64,000 nucleotides of DNA, taken from contig JACQNZ010000003.1 in the NCBI GenBank assembly GCA_016202815.1, forward strand, positions 48,133 to 112,132, given 5' to 3'. Under the pieces are notes generated by a model. It saw only the letters and a list, made by a program, of their open reading frames with translations. It did not search any database and was not told where the DNA came from. The position numbers and the translations under genes are program-made. Source of the DNA: Candidatus Aenigmatarchaeota archaeon (GTDB lineage: Archaea > Aenigmatarchaeota > Aenigmatarchaeia > JACPZZ01). This document shows, piece after piece, positions 1 to 8,447 of this stretch (its first letter is position 1; the number at the start of each line of letters is the position of its first letter).

Positions 1-50
1 GCGGCCTTGCCGCCTTCAATGATGAATTCCATTTTTTCGGTTTTTGCCAT
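1..50 (-). CDS. rpl11: Ribosomal protein L11 (uL11), N-terminal fragment
   Basis: Only the first 16 codons are inside the window; the gene continues beyond position 1. The reverse strand reads MAKTEKMEFIIEGGKA, which matches the start of archaeal uL11, whose N-terminus carries the EGGKA.PGPPLGP motif. The protein forms the stalk base of the large ribosomal subunit with 23S rRNA. It begins 2 nt after the spt5 stop codon, as in the usual archaeal secE-spt5-rpl11 order, which supports the call despite the short length. Confidence 0.8.
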   Translation of the reverse strand, partial: MAKTEKMEFIIEGGKA

Positions 51-52
51 AA

Positions 53-628
53 CTATTCCTTCCTGTCCCCGACCTTTTCAAGGACTTTTACAAACTCCAT
101 GTTGACCTTCACCGGTATCGGCACGCCCGCCTCGAGCAGTTCAAGCGTCACCTCGTTCTTTGTTTTGTCCACACGCGCAACACGTGCCTTGTCGCCCTTG
201 AACGGGCTCGTTAGTATCTCAACTATGTCGCCTATGTTTAATTCTATGTTGACGACCTTTGGGACAAGGAACTGCTGCAATTTGCTTAATTCAACGGGCT
301 TGTTGATCAGCCCGCGTATGTGAGGCACGCCCTGTATCGATTGCTGCACCTCTTCGATCTTTCCTTCTACGAATATGTAGCCCTTCAGTTCAGGCGGGTG
401 CATTATGGCCTTGATCGGTATTGATTGCGCCTGTATGCGCGTGGTTAAAAAATCCATCACAACATTTTCCCTGCCAAGCGTTGTTTTAACAGTAAACACG
501 CTGCTCGGTGTTTCTTCGGCCACGGCAACCGGGGCAACCGGCTTTTGCTCGGCAACCTCGGTGGGCTTGTCAGCAGACTCGATGAATTTTTCCGTTTCCG
601 TTTTCTGTTCGTTTTTTATCTCTTCCAT
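53..628 (-). CDS. spt5: Transcription elongation factor Spt5 (NusG family)
   Basis: Processivity factor that binds the RNA polymerase clamp together with Spt4. Residues about 45-125 form the NGN domain (FTVKTTLGRENVVMDFL, then the GYIFVEG strand), and residues about 128-185 form a KOW domain (IGDIVEILTSPFKGDKARV). The 191-aa protein is longer than typical archaeal Spt5 (about 150 aa) because of a charged and Ala/Pro/Glu-rich N-terminal extension of about 40 residues. The gene lies between secE and rpl11 on the same strand. The start is the first ATG; a later start would only trim the low-complexity tail. Two perfect hairpins lie in the 108-nt spacer upstream. Confidence 0.93.
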   Translation of the reverse strand: MEEIKNEQKTETEKFIESADKPTEVAEQKPVAPVAVAEETPSSVFTVKTTLGRENVVMDFLTTRIQAQSIPIKAIMHPPELKGYIFVEGKIEEVQQSIQGVPHIRGLINKPVELSKLQQFLVPKVVNIELNIGDIVEILTSPFKGDKARVARVDKTKNEVTLELLEAGVPIPVKVNMEFVKVLEKVGDRKE

Positions 629-672
629 GCAAACACCAATTCAATTTAATTTCTTTCCCATAAGGCTTTCTC

Positions 673-696
673 AAAGGAAACATTAATGTTTCCTTT
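673..696. repeat. Class B hairpin upstream of spt5
   Basis: A perfect 24-nt palindrome with arms AAAGGAAACATT and AATGTTTCCTTT. It lies in the secE-spt5 spacer next to a second hairpin at 699-719. It could be a leader structure, a processing site or a weak terminator. The position suits a 5' leader element of spt5. Confidence 0.7.
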
Positions 697-698
697 GC

Positions 699-719
699 AC
701 GGTTTGCTTAGCAAACCGT
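699..719. repeat. Class B hairpin upstream of spt5, second copy
   Basis: Perfect 9-bp stem (ACGGTTTGC / GCAAACCGT) closing a TTA loop, 2 nt from the palindrome at 673-696. The architecture of 8-9 bp and a 3-nt loop recurs upstream of other genes in the window. Confidence 0.7.
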
Positions 720-735
720 TGTTTGAAAGAAAGGC

Positions 736-918
736 TTAAATCAGCCTGAACATCACGTAAATCACGAAACCGATAAAACCGATTATCAGCATTCCGGCGC
801 CGCATATCTTCGCCGACGACCAGAACTCCTCCCGGTCCGGCTTTTTGCTGACGCTTATCACCCTAAGGTATTGGCTTAGCCTGTTTTTAATATCCGACCC
901 TAAACCCACAAATATCAC
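736..918 (-). CDS. secE: Protein translocase subunit SecE (Sec61 gamma)
   Basis: Small essential subunit of the Sec translocon that clamps SecY. The conserved cytosolic helix (YLRVISVSKKPDREEFW) is followed by one transmembrane helix (GAGMLIIGFIGFVIYVMF), in the usual order. No ATG precedes the conserved part. A TTG at 945 lies upstream of the expected transcription start of a TATA-like box (CCTTTAAATAGG, about 957-968), so GTG at 918 is chosen, with GTG at 909 as an alternative. The gene is upstream of spt5 and rpl11 on the same strand. Confidence 0.85.
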   Translation of the reverse strand: MIFVGLGSDIKNRLSQYLRVISVSKKPDREEFWSSAKICGAGMLIIGFIGFVIYVMFRLI

Positions 919-991
919 CAAAAAACGGCTTTGAACCAAATCCAATTGTGGCGCAACCTATTTAAAGGCATCGTGGATGATAAAGGCCGTG

Positions 992-2197
992 TCACGCGCA
1001 AATGCTTTTCTCGGAAACGTACTGGACCGACGCGCCCCCGCCGTCTATGTCGCCCACATACCCCGCAAACCCGTCGTTGATTTTAATCAGATCAAACTCA
1101 GCCGCAGCGGCGCCGCTCAGGTCGTAGTCGGTTATCATGAGCTTGAACGGGTAATTCGTTGACGATTGGGTGACAGTGAGGTAGTATGTGTAAGCGTCGA
1201 AATTCTGCGCCCCGTTCATTACGTCGGACAGCCACTTCGCAGTCGAATTGGCGGCCAGGACGGTATTGCTTTGATCAACCAGCTCTATTTTTCTCACCTG
1301 AAAGTCGTCCGTGTCCTCCGTGTACGCGCAGCTCGGCTGCAGGTCGTTGTCATAGTCCCCGCCGCTCTTGTGTTCAACGCGCAACTTCAACGCGCTGCCT
1401 GCCGTTATCGAATTTATGCACGCAAACGATTTTGAACACGGTATCTGCAGTTCGTCGCCGCCATCGCCCAAATATGTCCTTTTGTCTATCCCATTCACGC
1501 TGTAAAGCCAAAATTGCTGGTCCTGCGGACGGTTGATGCTGGCAAAGGAAAAGTCTGCGTAGAAAGGCCCGTTAGACGACGCCTGCGCAACAGTAAGGTC
1601 TATGAACCTGTTCTCAACTTTCGGCGTTAAGCTATCCCCTGTCTGCAAGGAGCCGGACCATGAGCCTATCGCGTTTCCGTCGCGGTCTTTCAACGTTATT
1701 CCTGTTAATGTTGGGTCGTCACAGCCCGAACATGAAGGGCCGCCGTTTACGTTGCTTAACCCCATCCCGCCGTCTTCTGCGCAGTCGTTGTGCCAGCGGA
1801 ACCTGACAACGTCGTTTTGCTTAAATTCTGCGAGCCACGTGCACGCCACATCGGACGTGAAATCGTATGACATAGAATTCGACACGACCCTCCCGCCGAT
1901 TTTTCCGTAGCCGCGCGGTATTATTTCCAGCACCGCGGCCTTGCCCGGCTGTATTGTCGTTGGGTTGGATATTCCAGCCTCCCCGCTGCCTGCGAACACT
2001 TTCAAGCTGTTCGTGTCAAGGTCCGTCGTTCCGATGTTGGTTATCATCACCTTATTGCCTCCGACAGGCGTGGCTTTGAACGTGCCGGAAGTCTGCGATG
2101 ACATCGTCGACGAAAACCACGCGTAAGAAATTCCAACCAGGCCGGTCGTAACCAGCAAAAGCATGACCAGCGCAATAACCGGCGTGACAGCTTTCAT
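992..2197 (-). CDS. Secreted pilin-like surface protein with class III signal peptide
   Basis: 401 aa. The N-terminus (MKAVTPVIALVMLLLVTTG) is a type IV pilin/archaellin signal: a short basic segment, a processing region, then a long hydrophobic helix that anchors the protein or assembles it in a filament. The rest is a large Gly/Ser/Asp-rich extracellular part with several Cys residues (such as CSGCDD and CSKSFAC) that could form disulfides. No enzymatic motif is visible. The signal is nearly identical to that of the LamG pilin at 4265. The gene lies between ftsZ and secE, where many archaea have no gene, so it may have been inserted there. Function unknown beyond a surface or filament role. 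Confidence 0.75.
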   Translation of the reverse strand: MKAVTPVIALVMLLLVTTGLVGISYAWFSSTMSSQTSGTFKATPVGGNKVMITNIGTTDLDTNSLKVFAGSGEAGISNPTTIQPGKAAVLEIIPRGYGKIGGRVVSNSMSYDFTSDVACTWLAEFKQNDVVRFRWHNDCAEDGGMGLSNVNGGPSCSGCDDPTLTGITLKDRDGNAIGSWSGSLQTGDSLTPKVENRFIDLTVAQASSNGPFYADFSFASINRPQDQQFWLYSVNGIDKRTYLGDGGDELQIPCSKSFACINSITAGSALKLRVEHKSGGDYDNDLQPSCAYTEDTDDFQVRKIELVDQSNTVLAANSTAKWLSDVMNGAQNFDAYTYYLTVTQSSTNYPFKLMITDYDLSGAAAAEFDLIKINDGFAGYVGDIDGGGASVQYVSEKSICA

Positions 2198-2226
2198 AGA
2201 TATAGATAAGTCCAGCCGGTATTAAA

Positions 2227-3318
2227 TCAGCTTACGAATTCGATCCCAAGTATCTGTTCGATCTCTTTGCGGCTCTCGGCAACGAATTTCCTGTTCGGGC
2301 CGTAGATCTGCGGGCTTTTCACGCCCGTGATAACGAGCAGCGCACGGACCACGTCCCCCATTTCCTTGACAACCTGCGCTCCCCAGATTATTTTCGCGCC
2401 CGGGTTTAATCGCGAAGAAACGGCTTCCACAATCTCCTGGCATTCACGTATCGTCATGTCCGAACCGCCCGCGACGCTAACGAGCGCCCCGGTGGCGCCG
2501 GTGATATCCACGTTAAGCAGCGGGTTTGTCAGAGATTTTTCAACAGCCTCTATGGCGCGGTTTTCCGAGTCGGATTCGCCCATGCCGATCATGGCCAGCC
2601 CGCCGGACGACATTACTGCCCGTATGTCAGCAAAATCAAGGTTAACGAGCCCGGGGCGCGTGACCAGTTCGGCAATGCCTTTCACAGCGTTGACTAAAAT
2701 TTCATCCGCGACTTTGAACGCGGTCGTTATCGAAACGTCCGGCACAATCTCAAGAAGCTTGTCGTTTGGAATAACTATGAGCGTATCAACAACCGACTCC
2801 AGATTTTCCAGGCCCTCTTTTGCATTGTTCATCCTGTGTTCGCCTTCCATTGAAAAGGGCAAAGTGACAATCGCGACCGTCAGCGCGCCGATTTTTTTCG
2901 AAACGTCCGCGACAACAGGGCTCGCTCCCGTGCCTGTGCCGCCGCCAAGCCCGCAGGTTATGAAAACCATGTCAGCTCCGTCAAGGACTTTTTTCACGTC
3001 GTCTTTGTTTTCCTTGGCCGACTCTGCGCCAACCTTTGGGTTCGCGCCGGCCCCGAGGCCCTGGCTGACTTCCTTGCCGATCAAAACTTTCGCATCTGCG
3101 TCCGTGTAAAGAAGGTCCTGCGCGTCTGTGTTTATCGCAACAGTCTCGCAGCCGGTTATGCCGATTTGCATTATCCTTGATATGGTGTTCCCGCCAGCCC
3201 CGCCCACGCCGACAACTTTTATGTCAGACTTGCGCGACTCGATTATCCTTCTTAGTTCCTCGTCAACGTCTTTTGATCTGGTGCTTCGGGGAGCCGATTC
3301 GCTGATAGGCAATGCCAT
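2227..3318 (-). CDS. ftsZ: Cell division protein FtsZ
   Basis: Tubulin-like GTPase that forms the division ring. The nucleotide-binding N-terminal motif GVGGAGGN lies near residues 37-44 and the tubulin signature GGGTGTG at about 125-131. The T7-loop region (LVNLDFADIRAVM) that completes the partner's GTPase site is present. At 363 aa it has normal archaeal FtsZ1/2 length, with a basic N-terminal extension of about 30 residues and a short C-terminus (IEQILGIEFVS). A TATA-like box (GATATAAATATT) lies about 40 bp upstream. It heads the leftward series toward secE-spt5-rpl11. Confidence 0.96.
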   Translation of the reverse strand: MALPISESAPRSTRSKDVDEELRRIIESRKSDIKVVGVGGAGGNTISRIMQIGITGCETVAINTDAQDLLYTDADAKVLIGKEVSQGLGAGANPKVGAESAKENKDDVKKVLDGADMVFITCGLGGGTGTGASPVVADVSKKIGALTVAIVTLPFSMEGEHRMNNAKEGLENLESVVDTLIVIPNDKLLEIVPDVSITTAFKVADEILVNAVKGIAELVTRPGLVNLDFADIRAVMSSGGLAMIGMGESDSENRAIEAVEKSLTNPLLNVDITGATGALVSVAGGSDMTIRECQEIVEAVSSRLNPGAKIIWGAQVVKEMGDVVRALLVITGVKSPQIYGPNRKFVAESRKEIEQILGIEFVS

Positions 3319-3414
3319 TGAACATCACTGACAATTGATGATTACGGTTCGTTAATATTTATATCGGCATTTCGTTTCCAACATTCTCGAATAACCCTTC
3401 AAATAAGCCGTTTT

Positions 3415-3531
3415 ATGAAACCAGCCATCTCGTTACAGACAGTGTCTGCGAGCAGCAGGAATCACCGTCTCGAGAAATTTATTGAAATGGCCGTTGACGA
3501 GTACAATAGCATTCTTTCTAAGCGTGCTTAG
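3415..3531 (+). CDS. Possible small protein of 38 aa, unknown
   Basis: An ATG-started reading frame (MKPAISLQTVSASSRNHR, continuing with an amphipathic helix ending VDEYNSILSKRA) lies in the ftsZ-FKBP interval. Its stop overlaps the FKBP stop region by 4 nt in convergent orientation. A hairpin CAGACA-GTG-TCTG lies within it. The composition is protein-like, but no family is recognised. The stretch GCAGGAATCACCGTC faintly resembles IS200/IS605 right ends, so a transposon remnant is an alternative. Confidence 0.35.
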   Translation: MKPAISLQTVSASSRNHRLEKFIEMAVDEYNSILSKRA

Positions 3532-4196
3532 TTTTGCTTCTTGTAAATTTCTTCGTATTTCACAGAATCTACTTTTACCCATTTTATTATTTCCTTCGCA
3601 GCCTTTTCCCTGGCCTCCGGAGGAACGGGATTTCTGGCAGGCAACGAAACTACGATTTGGGAATCCTTTATCGAAACGCCCGCATCCCCGGGCTTGACAC
3701 CCGCATAATATTGAAGAAGCGATTTTGCCTTGCCTTCGTCGTCTTCAACAATGCCGATACACGTCATGTCGTAAGCAAGGTTCTTGCCTGCCAGCGGGTG
3801 GTTGAAATCCACCTGGACGCGTCCGCCGGATGAAGACAAAACCCTGCCTCGCAATCCGTTCACGTTAACGGTTAATCCCGGCACAGGATTCATGTCGTTT
3901 TTTACGAATTCGGATTCGCCAAAAACTTTTATCAGCCTGGAATCGCGCGGGCCAAACGCCTTCGCGGCATCGAGTTCGATTTTTTTTGTTTCGCCGGAAG
4001 ACATCTTTTTTATTTCGTCCTCGAGCGCGGGCAATATCATTTTCTCGCCGAGTATGACAGTCACGGGCCCGTAAATCACGTTTTGGAGGTTTATTTTCTC
4101 CTTTTTAGCGGCCGACTCGTCGGTTAAATCGAAGATTTCGCCCGTCTCTTTTACACGGCCCACGTAATTGATTTTTATAAAGTCCCCGTCTTTCAT
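3528..4196 (-). CDS. FKBP-type peptidyl-prolyl isomerase / chaperone, SlyD-like long form
   Basis: 222 aa. The N-terminal FKBP fold (GDFIKINYVGRVKETGEIFD) is split by an insert-in-flap chaperone domain. Its return strand carries the SlyD/FKBP26 signature VDFNHPLAGKNLAYDM near residue 125. A Lys/Glu-rich C-terminal domain of about 70 residues follows, as in long archaeal FKBPs. It catalyses proline cis/trans isomerisation and holds unfolded chains in the cytosol. The ATG at 4196 is preferred over one 18 codons upstream because an AAGGA site precedes it and a TATA-like box (CATTTAAACC) lies about 35 bp upstream, inside the longer version. Confidence 0.92.
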   Translation of the reverse strand: MKDGDFIKINYVGRVKETGEIFDLTDESAAKKEKINLQNVIYGPVTVILGEKMILPALEDEIKKMSSGETKKIELDAAKAFGPRDSRLIKVFGESEFVKNDMNPVPGLTVNVNGLRGRVLSSSGGRVQVDFNHPLAGKNLAYDMTCIGIVEDDEGKAKSLLQYYAGVKPGDAGVSIKDSQIVVSLPARNPVPPEAREKAAKEIIKWVKVDSVKYEEIYKKQN

Positions 4197-4264
4197 GTGA
4201 AATCCTTCTTTGTATTCAATGGTATGGTTTAAATGCTTTAACACGGGCAAGTAATATTATTATT

Positions 4265-5248
4265 ATGAAAGCCGTCACGCCTGTGATAGCGCTTGTAATG
4301 CTGTTGTTAATCACGACCGGGCTGGTGGGCGCTTCTTATTTCTGGTTTGGCAGCGTGCTTTCTTCCCAGACCACGAATGCGATATCCATACCAGCAGGCG
4401 GCGCTTATTGCTCCAATGGAAACATCAGGGTTTACGTGCTGAACAGCGGCAGCATCAACATCTCAGCCGCCGATGTCGTTGTTGGAGAAGTCGACGGGAT
4501 CAGCGTTATCAACAACGGGCTCGTGGTTTACTGGAAGTTCGACGAAGGCGCAGGCCCGACAGCATCGGACAGTTCAGGCAGCGGAAATAACGGCAACATC
4601 GCAGGCAGCCCGGTTTGGGAAAGCGGAAGAACAGGCAAAGCCCTGCGGTTCGACGGCAGCTTGGGCAACTACGTAATAAAAAACCCGCTGCCCGGGTTCC
4701 CGTCATCTGAAATAACCGCAGCTTTCTGGATGAAATCCACAGACACAACCACGTCAGGAGCGCCTGTTTCCTACGCCTCGCCATCATCGGACAACGATTT
4801 TTTGATATTCAATTATCAAAGCTTCGACATCTATGCGATAGGCAACAATGTAAACACGGGCGTGAAACCAAACGACGGAAACTGGCATCACATTGCAGCG
4901 ACGTGGAAAAGCGCCGGCGGGGAAGCGCGGATGTATAAGGACAGTGCGCCTGCCTTTTCCGGGACCGTTTCCTCGGGTGTGGCCATTACCAATGGCGGGT
5001 CTCTGGTAATAGCGCAGGAACAGGACAGTGTCGGCGATGCGTTCCAGTCCAGCCAGTCATTTATCGGAACAATAGACGAAGTGCGTATTTACAATCGGGT
5101 CCTTTCCGCGTCAGAAATAAAATTCATATATGGAATAAAACCAGGCGAATCCGCATTGGCGATAGACTATCCCGCAGCGCCAGGAAAACATGTCGTGAGG
5201 ATCGGTACGCCGTCCGGAATTGCGGAAACTTCCGTGTACTGCGCATGA
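4265..5248 (+). CDS. Class III-signal pilin with an inserted LamG/concanavalin-like domain
   Basis: 327 aa. The pilin signal MKAVTPVIALVMLLLITTG is followed by a short pilin head (AGGAYCSNGNIRVYVLNSG, then VGEVDG). From about residue 80 to 280 comes a LamG-like beta-sandwich (GLVVYWKFDEGAGPTASDSS, then WHHIAATWK, then IDEVRIYNRVLSASEI). The pilin head resumes at the C-terminus (APGKHVVRIGTPSGIAETS, ending YCA). The flanking pieces match the small pilins at 38379 and 39107, so LamG sits in a loop of the pilin head. A carbohydrate or surface adhesion role is inferred. Its stop abuts the leuS stop with no gap, in convergent orientation. Confidence 0.82.
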   Translation: MKAVTPVIALVMLLLITTGLVGASYFWFGSVLSSQTTNAISIPAGGAYCSNGNIRVYVLNSGSINISAADVVVGEVDGISVINNGLVVYWKFDEGAGPTASDSSGSGNNGNIAGSPVWESGRTGKALRFDGSLGNYVIKNPLPGFPSSEITAAFWMKSTDTTTSGAPVSYASPSSDNDFLIFNYQSFDIYAIGNNVNTGVKPNDGNWHHIAATWKSAGGEARMYKDSAPAFSGTVSSGVAITNGGSLVIAQEQDSVGDAFQSSQSFIGTIDEVRIYNRVLSASEIKFIYGIKPGESALAIDYPAAPGKHVVRIGTPSGIAETSVYCA

Positions 5249-7891
5249 TCATTCCAGGTAAATTCCGGGCCTACCCTCTTTTGCCTTCGCCGCCTTCTGC
5301 GACGGGTCGTACGCTTTGTCGTCCGGCCCGTAGACCGTCGCATCCCCGAATTTCAGGGCGGTCTTGATGTAATCCAGTGATTCGGCTATGTATTTTTTTT
5401 CCTCTTCTGTCCTGGTGTAGATGAAAACTTTGCTCCTGCTGCCCGCGATTTTGATGAGCTGGTTCAAATCCCTCATCAGGCCGTCGAACATGGTTTCCGG
5501 TTCGATGCGCCGCCTGTCAGCGTCTTTCATCCGGGGCCATTGCTGCACCGAAATGAGGTTGTCGAACCCAAGGTGTTTCCACAGATCCTCGCATGTGTGC
5601 GGTATAACAGGCGATAACGCAAGCAACCAGTCCTTCGCAACCGACTGTATCGCGCCGTAATCGTTTGTCCTGTTTATGAGATTTTCAGAATGCCGCAGCA
5701 TGTCGAAAAACATCTTTTGTATGTACGCGCGGAACCCGTAAGATTTCATTGCCCTCTCGGCGGCGGCGAGGTTCTGGTAGAATTCATTCACAAACCATTC
5801 CCCTGTTCTGGAGCCGACCAGGGGCTTTGCCTTCTTTTTGATGATGTCACAGAACCTGTTGAGCCTGCTTTTTACGTTCTCAACCTCGTGCTCGCGCCAG
5901 TCCAGAGTCGACGCCGCATCGGCGGAATATGCGAGATAAAGGCGGATCGTGTCGGCGCCGTGCTTCCGTATCGCTGAAACGAGGGGTATTACGTTGCCAA
6001 GTGACTTGCTCATCTTCCTGCCCTCGGCGATGAGCAGTTCATTTATCGTGACGCGCCTCGGCCACATCAGCTCCGGAAACATTGCCGCGTGGTGGAAGAG
6101 GAAGAAAGTTAAATGGTTCGGGATGTGTGCTGGAGCGGTCCGCCTTTCGTCCAGGGGATACCAGTACGAGAATTCTTTGCGCATCGCGTCCAGCGTTTTC
6201 TTGTCGACGCCTTTTATTTTAGTCCCGTTGTTTTTCCCGAGGAAAACATAATCGAAAAAATCCGGCGTAAGGTTCTCCGGCTTTATTTTGTTCCTTTTTA
6301 TTTCGTTCACGATTGTGTAGAATGCCATGTAAATGGTCGAATCGGAAAGCGATTCTATCATCCATTTTTCGTCGTACGGTAATTTTGTGCCCAAACCGCG
6401 GTGGCGGGCGCACGCCCATTCGTGAAGCCATGAAATGGACTCCTCAAACTGCTTTCGGTACATGTCGGGCATTATTTCCATCTTTGAGAGGAGTTTTCTC
6501 GTGTCTTTTTTCCAATTCGCGTTGGAATAATCCAAAAACCACTGGTCTTTTATTACCGTGACAATAACACCGCTGCCGCATCGGCACGTTATCGGTCCGA
6601 CTGCCTGGTTTTTCATGCCCGTGCTCGCATTCTCGTACATCACCGCACCGAAGCCCTCTGTGGTAAGTTTTTCAAATATTTTTTGCTTTGCGTCGTTCAC
6701 TTTTAATCCGGAGAAGGGGCCGCAGTTTTTGTTGGTAACGCCCCGGTAGAATTCGGCCGCGTAAACTTCTTTCGTGGCTTTTTCAAGCTTATCAGCCTCG
6801 TCGACGCCTTTAATTCCCATTTTCTCGCATGCAGAGGCCGCGGGGGTTTCATCGCCTTCGGTCGTTATCACCGAAATCGGTTTTATCATGCCGGCATCCG
6901 CAAGTGTTTTCAGGGCCATGTAATCATACGGGGCGTGGGCCGGCACGGAATTGACGATGCCCGTTGCGACATTGTCGTCGACAAACGGGGCCGGAAATAT
7001 TTTCACATCTTTGCCGGACAGGGGTATGGTCACGGTTTTTCCGAGAAGCGCCGCGCCTTTCATCTTTTCAACTATCGCGACATCCATGCCGTGGTTCTTT
7101 AATTTTCCAGCCGCCTTTTCCGAAATATACCAGTTTTCACCGTTTACATCAGCCTTCACATAATCCGCGTCCCGGTTGACCCACACATTGGTTATGCCAA
7201 AAAGCGTGTCCGGGCGCAGCGTCGCAGCGACTATGAAGCCGTCAGCCATTTTTTCCTTTATCAGGAAGAATTTTTCTATTGTCATGGAAATTTCGTCGCC
7301 GCCCTTGACATCGTCCGTCGTTACCGGGTTGGCGTCGGCAGGACAATAAAAAACCGCATGCTCGCCTTTCTTCAGGTAGCCCAGCGCGTTAAGATGGTGG
7401 TACTGCCATTTTACAAATTGGTTGTAAATCTTGTCGCCGGTGGTGAAGTCGCGGCGCCAGTCAATGGAACAGCCAAGCTCGTCCATGTCCTTGCTTATTA
7501 CCGAGGAATAATATTTCGCAACATTGTTCGGGTCAACGAAGTTCGCCACGATCTCTTTCGCGCGTTTTGGGTCGTGCAGCGACACATAACCCTCATGGTC
7601 TTTGATGACGCTTTTTTCGCCGTTTTCGATCCGCTTCGAAACGGCCAGTATAGGCGTGCCTGTTATGTGAAAACCGAGGGGCCACAGGACATTGAAGCCC
7701 TGCATCCGCATGAAACGCGCCGTTATGTCGCCCAAAGTATAGGTCCTTCCGTGCCCGACATGGAGCGTCCCGCTGGTGTAAGGGTACGGGACCGTGAAGA
7801 AGAATTTCTTCTTTTCGAAATCAACGGCAGGCTCGAATATCTTCTTTTCCCGCCAGACACGCTGCCATTTGGCCTCGTCAACAGTGGGCAT
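5249..7891 (-). CDS. leuS: Leucyl-tRNA synthetase
   Basis: Class I synthetase charging tRNA-Leu. The HIGH motif is HVGH at residues 44-47 in PYTSGTLHVGHGRTYTLGD. The KMSKS loop is intact (AEGRKMSKSLGN, near residue 626). Between them is the CP1 editing insertion with the threonine-rich region (VAATLRPDTLFGITNVWV) and an editing-site Asp segment (ANPVTTDDVKGGDEI). It has 880 aa, somewhat shorter than many archaeal LeuRS (about 940-970). The start fits directly before the conserved KWQRVW helix. Confidence 0.96.
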   Translation of the reverse strand: MPTVDEAKWQRVWREKKIFEPAVDFEKKKFFFTVPYPYTSGTLHVGHGRTYTLGDITARFMRMQGFNVLWPLGFHITGTPILAVSKRIENGEKSVIKDHEGYVSLHDPKRAKEIVANFVDPNNVAKYYSSVISKDMDELGCSIDWRRDFTTGDKIYNQFVKWQYHHLNALGYLKKGEHAVFYCPADANPVTTDDVKGGDEISMTIEKFFLIKEKMADGFIVAATLRPDTLFGITNVWVNRDADYVKADVNGENWYISEKAAGKLKNHGMDVAIVEKMKGAALLGKTVTIPLSGKDVKIFPAPFVDDNVATGIVNSVPAHAPYDYMALKTLADAGMIKPISVITTEGDETPAASACEKMGIKGVDEADKLEKATKEVYAAEFYRGVTNKNCGPFSGLKVNDAKQKIFEKLTTEGFGAVMYENASTGMKNQAVGPITCRCGSGVIVTVIKDQWFLDYSNANWKKDTRKLLSKMEIMPDMYRKQFEESISWLHEWACARHRGLGTKLPYDEKWMIESLSDSTIYMAFYTIVNEIKRNKIKPENLTPDFFDYVFLGKNNGTKIKGVDKKTLDAMRKEFSYWYPLDERRTAPAHIPNHLTFFLFHHAAMFPELMWPRRVTINELLIAEGRKMSKSLGNVIPLVSAIRKHGADTIRLYLAYSADAASTLDWREHEVENVKSRLNRFCDIIKKKAKPLVGSRTGEWFVNEFYQNLAAAERAMKSYGFRAYIQKMFFDMLRHSENLINRTNDYGAIQSVAKDWLLALSPVIPHTCEDLWKHLGFDNLISVQQWPRMKDADRRRIEPETMFDGLMRDLNQLIKIAGSRSKVFIYTRTEEEKKYIAESLDYIKTALKFGDATVYGPDDKAYDPSQKAAKAKEGRPGIYLE

Positions 7892-7929
7892 GCTATCTAC
7901 TTGCTGTTGTGAATAATTTATACCTGTTA

Positions 7930-8298
7930 CTACAGCCCGGCCGCAGCTATTCCGAACTCAGTCACGACTATGGGCAGGCTTTGCCGCTCCTTCGTGCCGG
8001 ACACTATGAGCCCGGAAGAGCGCATCTGCATCATGTTCCATTTAACCGTCGAATACGGCAGCGAAAGTTCGCGCGACACGCGGTCCACCGCGGACGTAAA
8101 CGTGGTGCGCCCGGAAATTTTCACTATCTCACGCAATATCATTTTCTTTTTTTCAGTCAGTCTCACGCCCGACCTGATTACGTTTTCCAGGCCCGCTACC
8201 CTGCTTCTCAGGTGATTCAGCTCATCCAACCCAACCACGCTCCCGACCAGTGAAAAATTTCGCTCCCGGACAGAAGCCACAAACGCAGAAAAATTCAC
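7930..8298 (-). CDS. Small winged-helix transcription regulator
   Basis: 122 aa. A short helical N-terminus is followed from about residue 45 by a helix-turn-helix (LTEKKKMILREIVKI, then VSRELSLPYSTVKWNMMQM), where the second helix is typical of a DNA-recognition helix, and then a small wing (GLIVSGT). It resembles archaeal orphan wHTH regulators; the target is unknown. It lies between leuS and a divergent ASCH gene. The shared intergenic region of about 150 bp contains an imperfect GCAATT repeat that might be its own site. Confidence 0.7.
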   Translation of the reverse strand: MNFSAFVASVRERNFSLVGSVVGLDELNHLRSRVAGLENVIRSGVRLTEKKKMILREIVKISGRTTFTSAVDRVSRELSLPYSTVKWNMMQMRSSGLIVSGTKERQSLPIVVTEFGIAAAGL

Positions 8299-8447
8299 GA
8301 CCAGAGAGGAAAATTGAAGATGCTTAGAGGCACAAATTGCTTGTAATTGCCACTACGGAAAACATCTTCCACGCCTTGAAATACGTGTTTTTTTCCATTC
8401 TGATCTAAGATAAATTATCGCAGCCAATTTAAATATGATGTGGTCAA

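Noticed and set aside
736..945. TTG start of SecE at 945
   Set aside because: It lies upstream of the transcript start predicted from the TATA-like box; GTG 918 or 909 fits better.
2327..3109. Long open frame opposite ftsZ
   Set aside because: Ser/Thr/Pro-rich antisense translation with no domain; FtsZ is certain on the other strand.
3320..3415. C/D-box guide RNA in the ftsZ upstream region
   Set aside because: TGATGA-like and CTGA-like pieces occur but their order and spacing do not make a C/D RNA.
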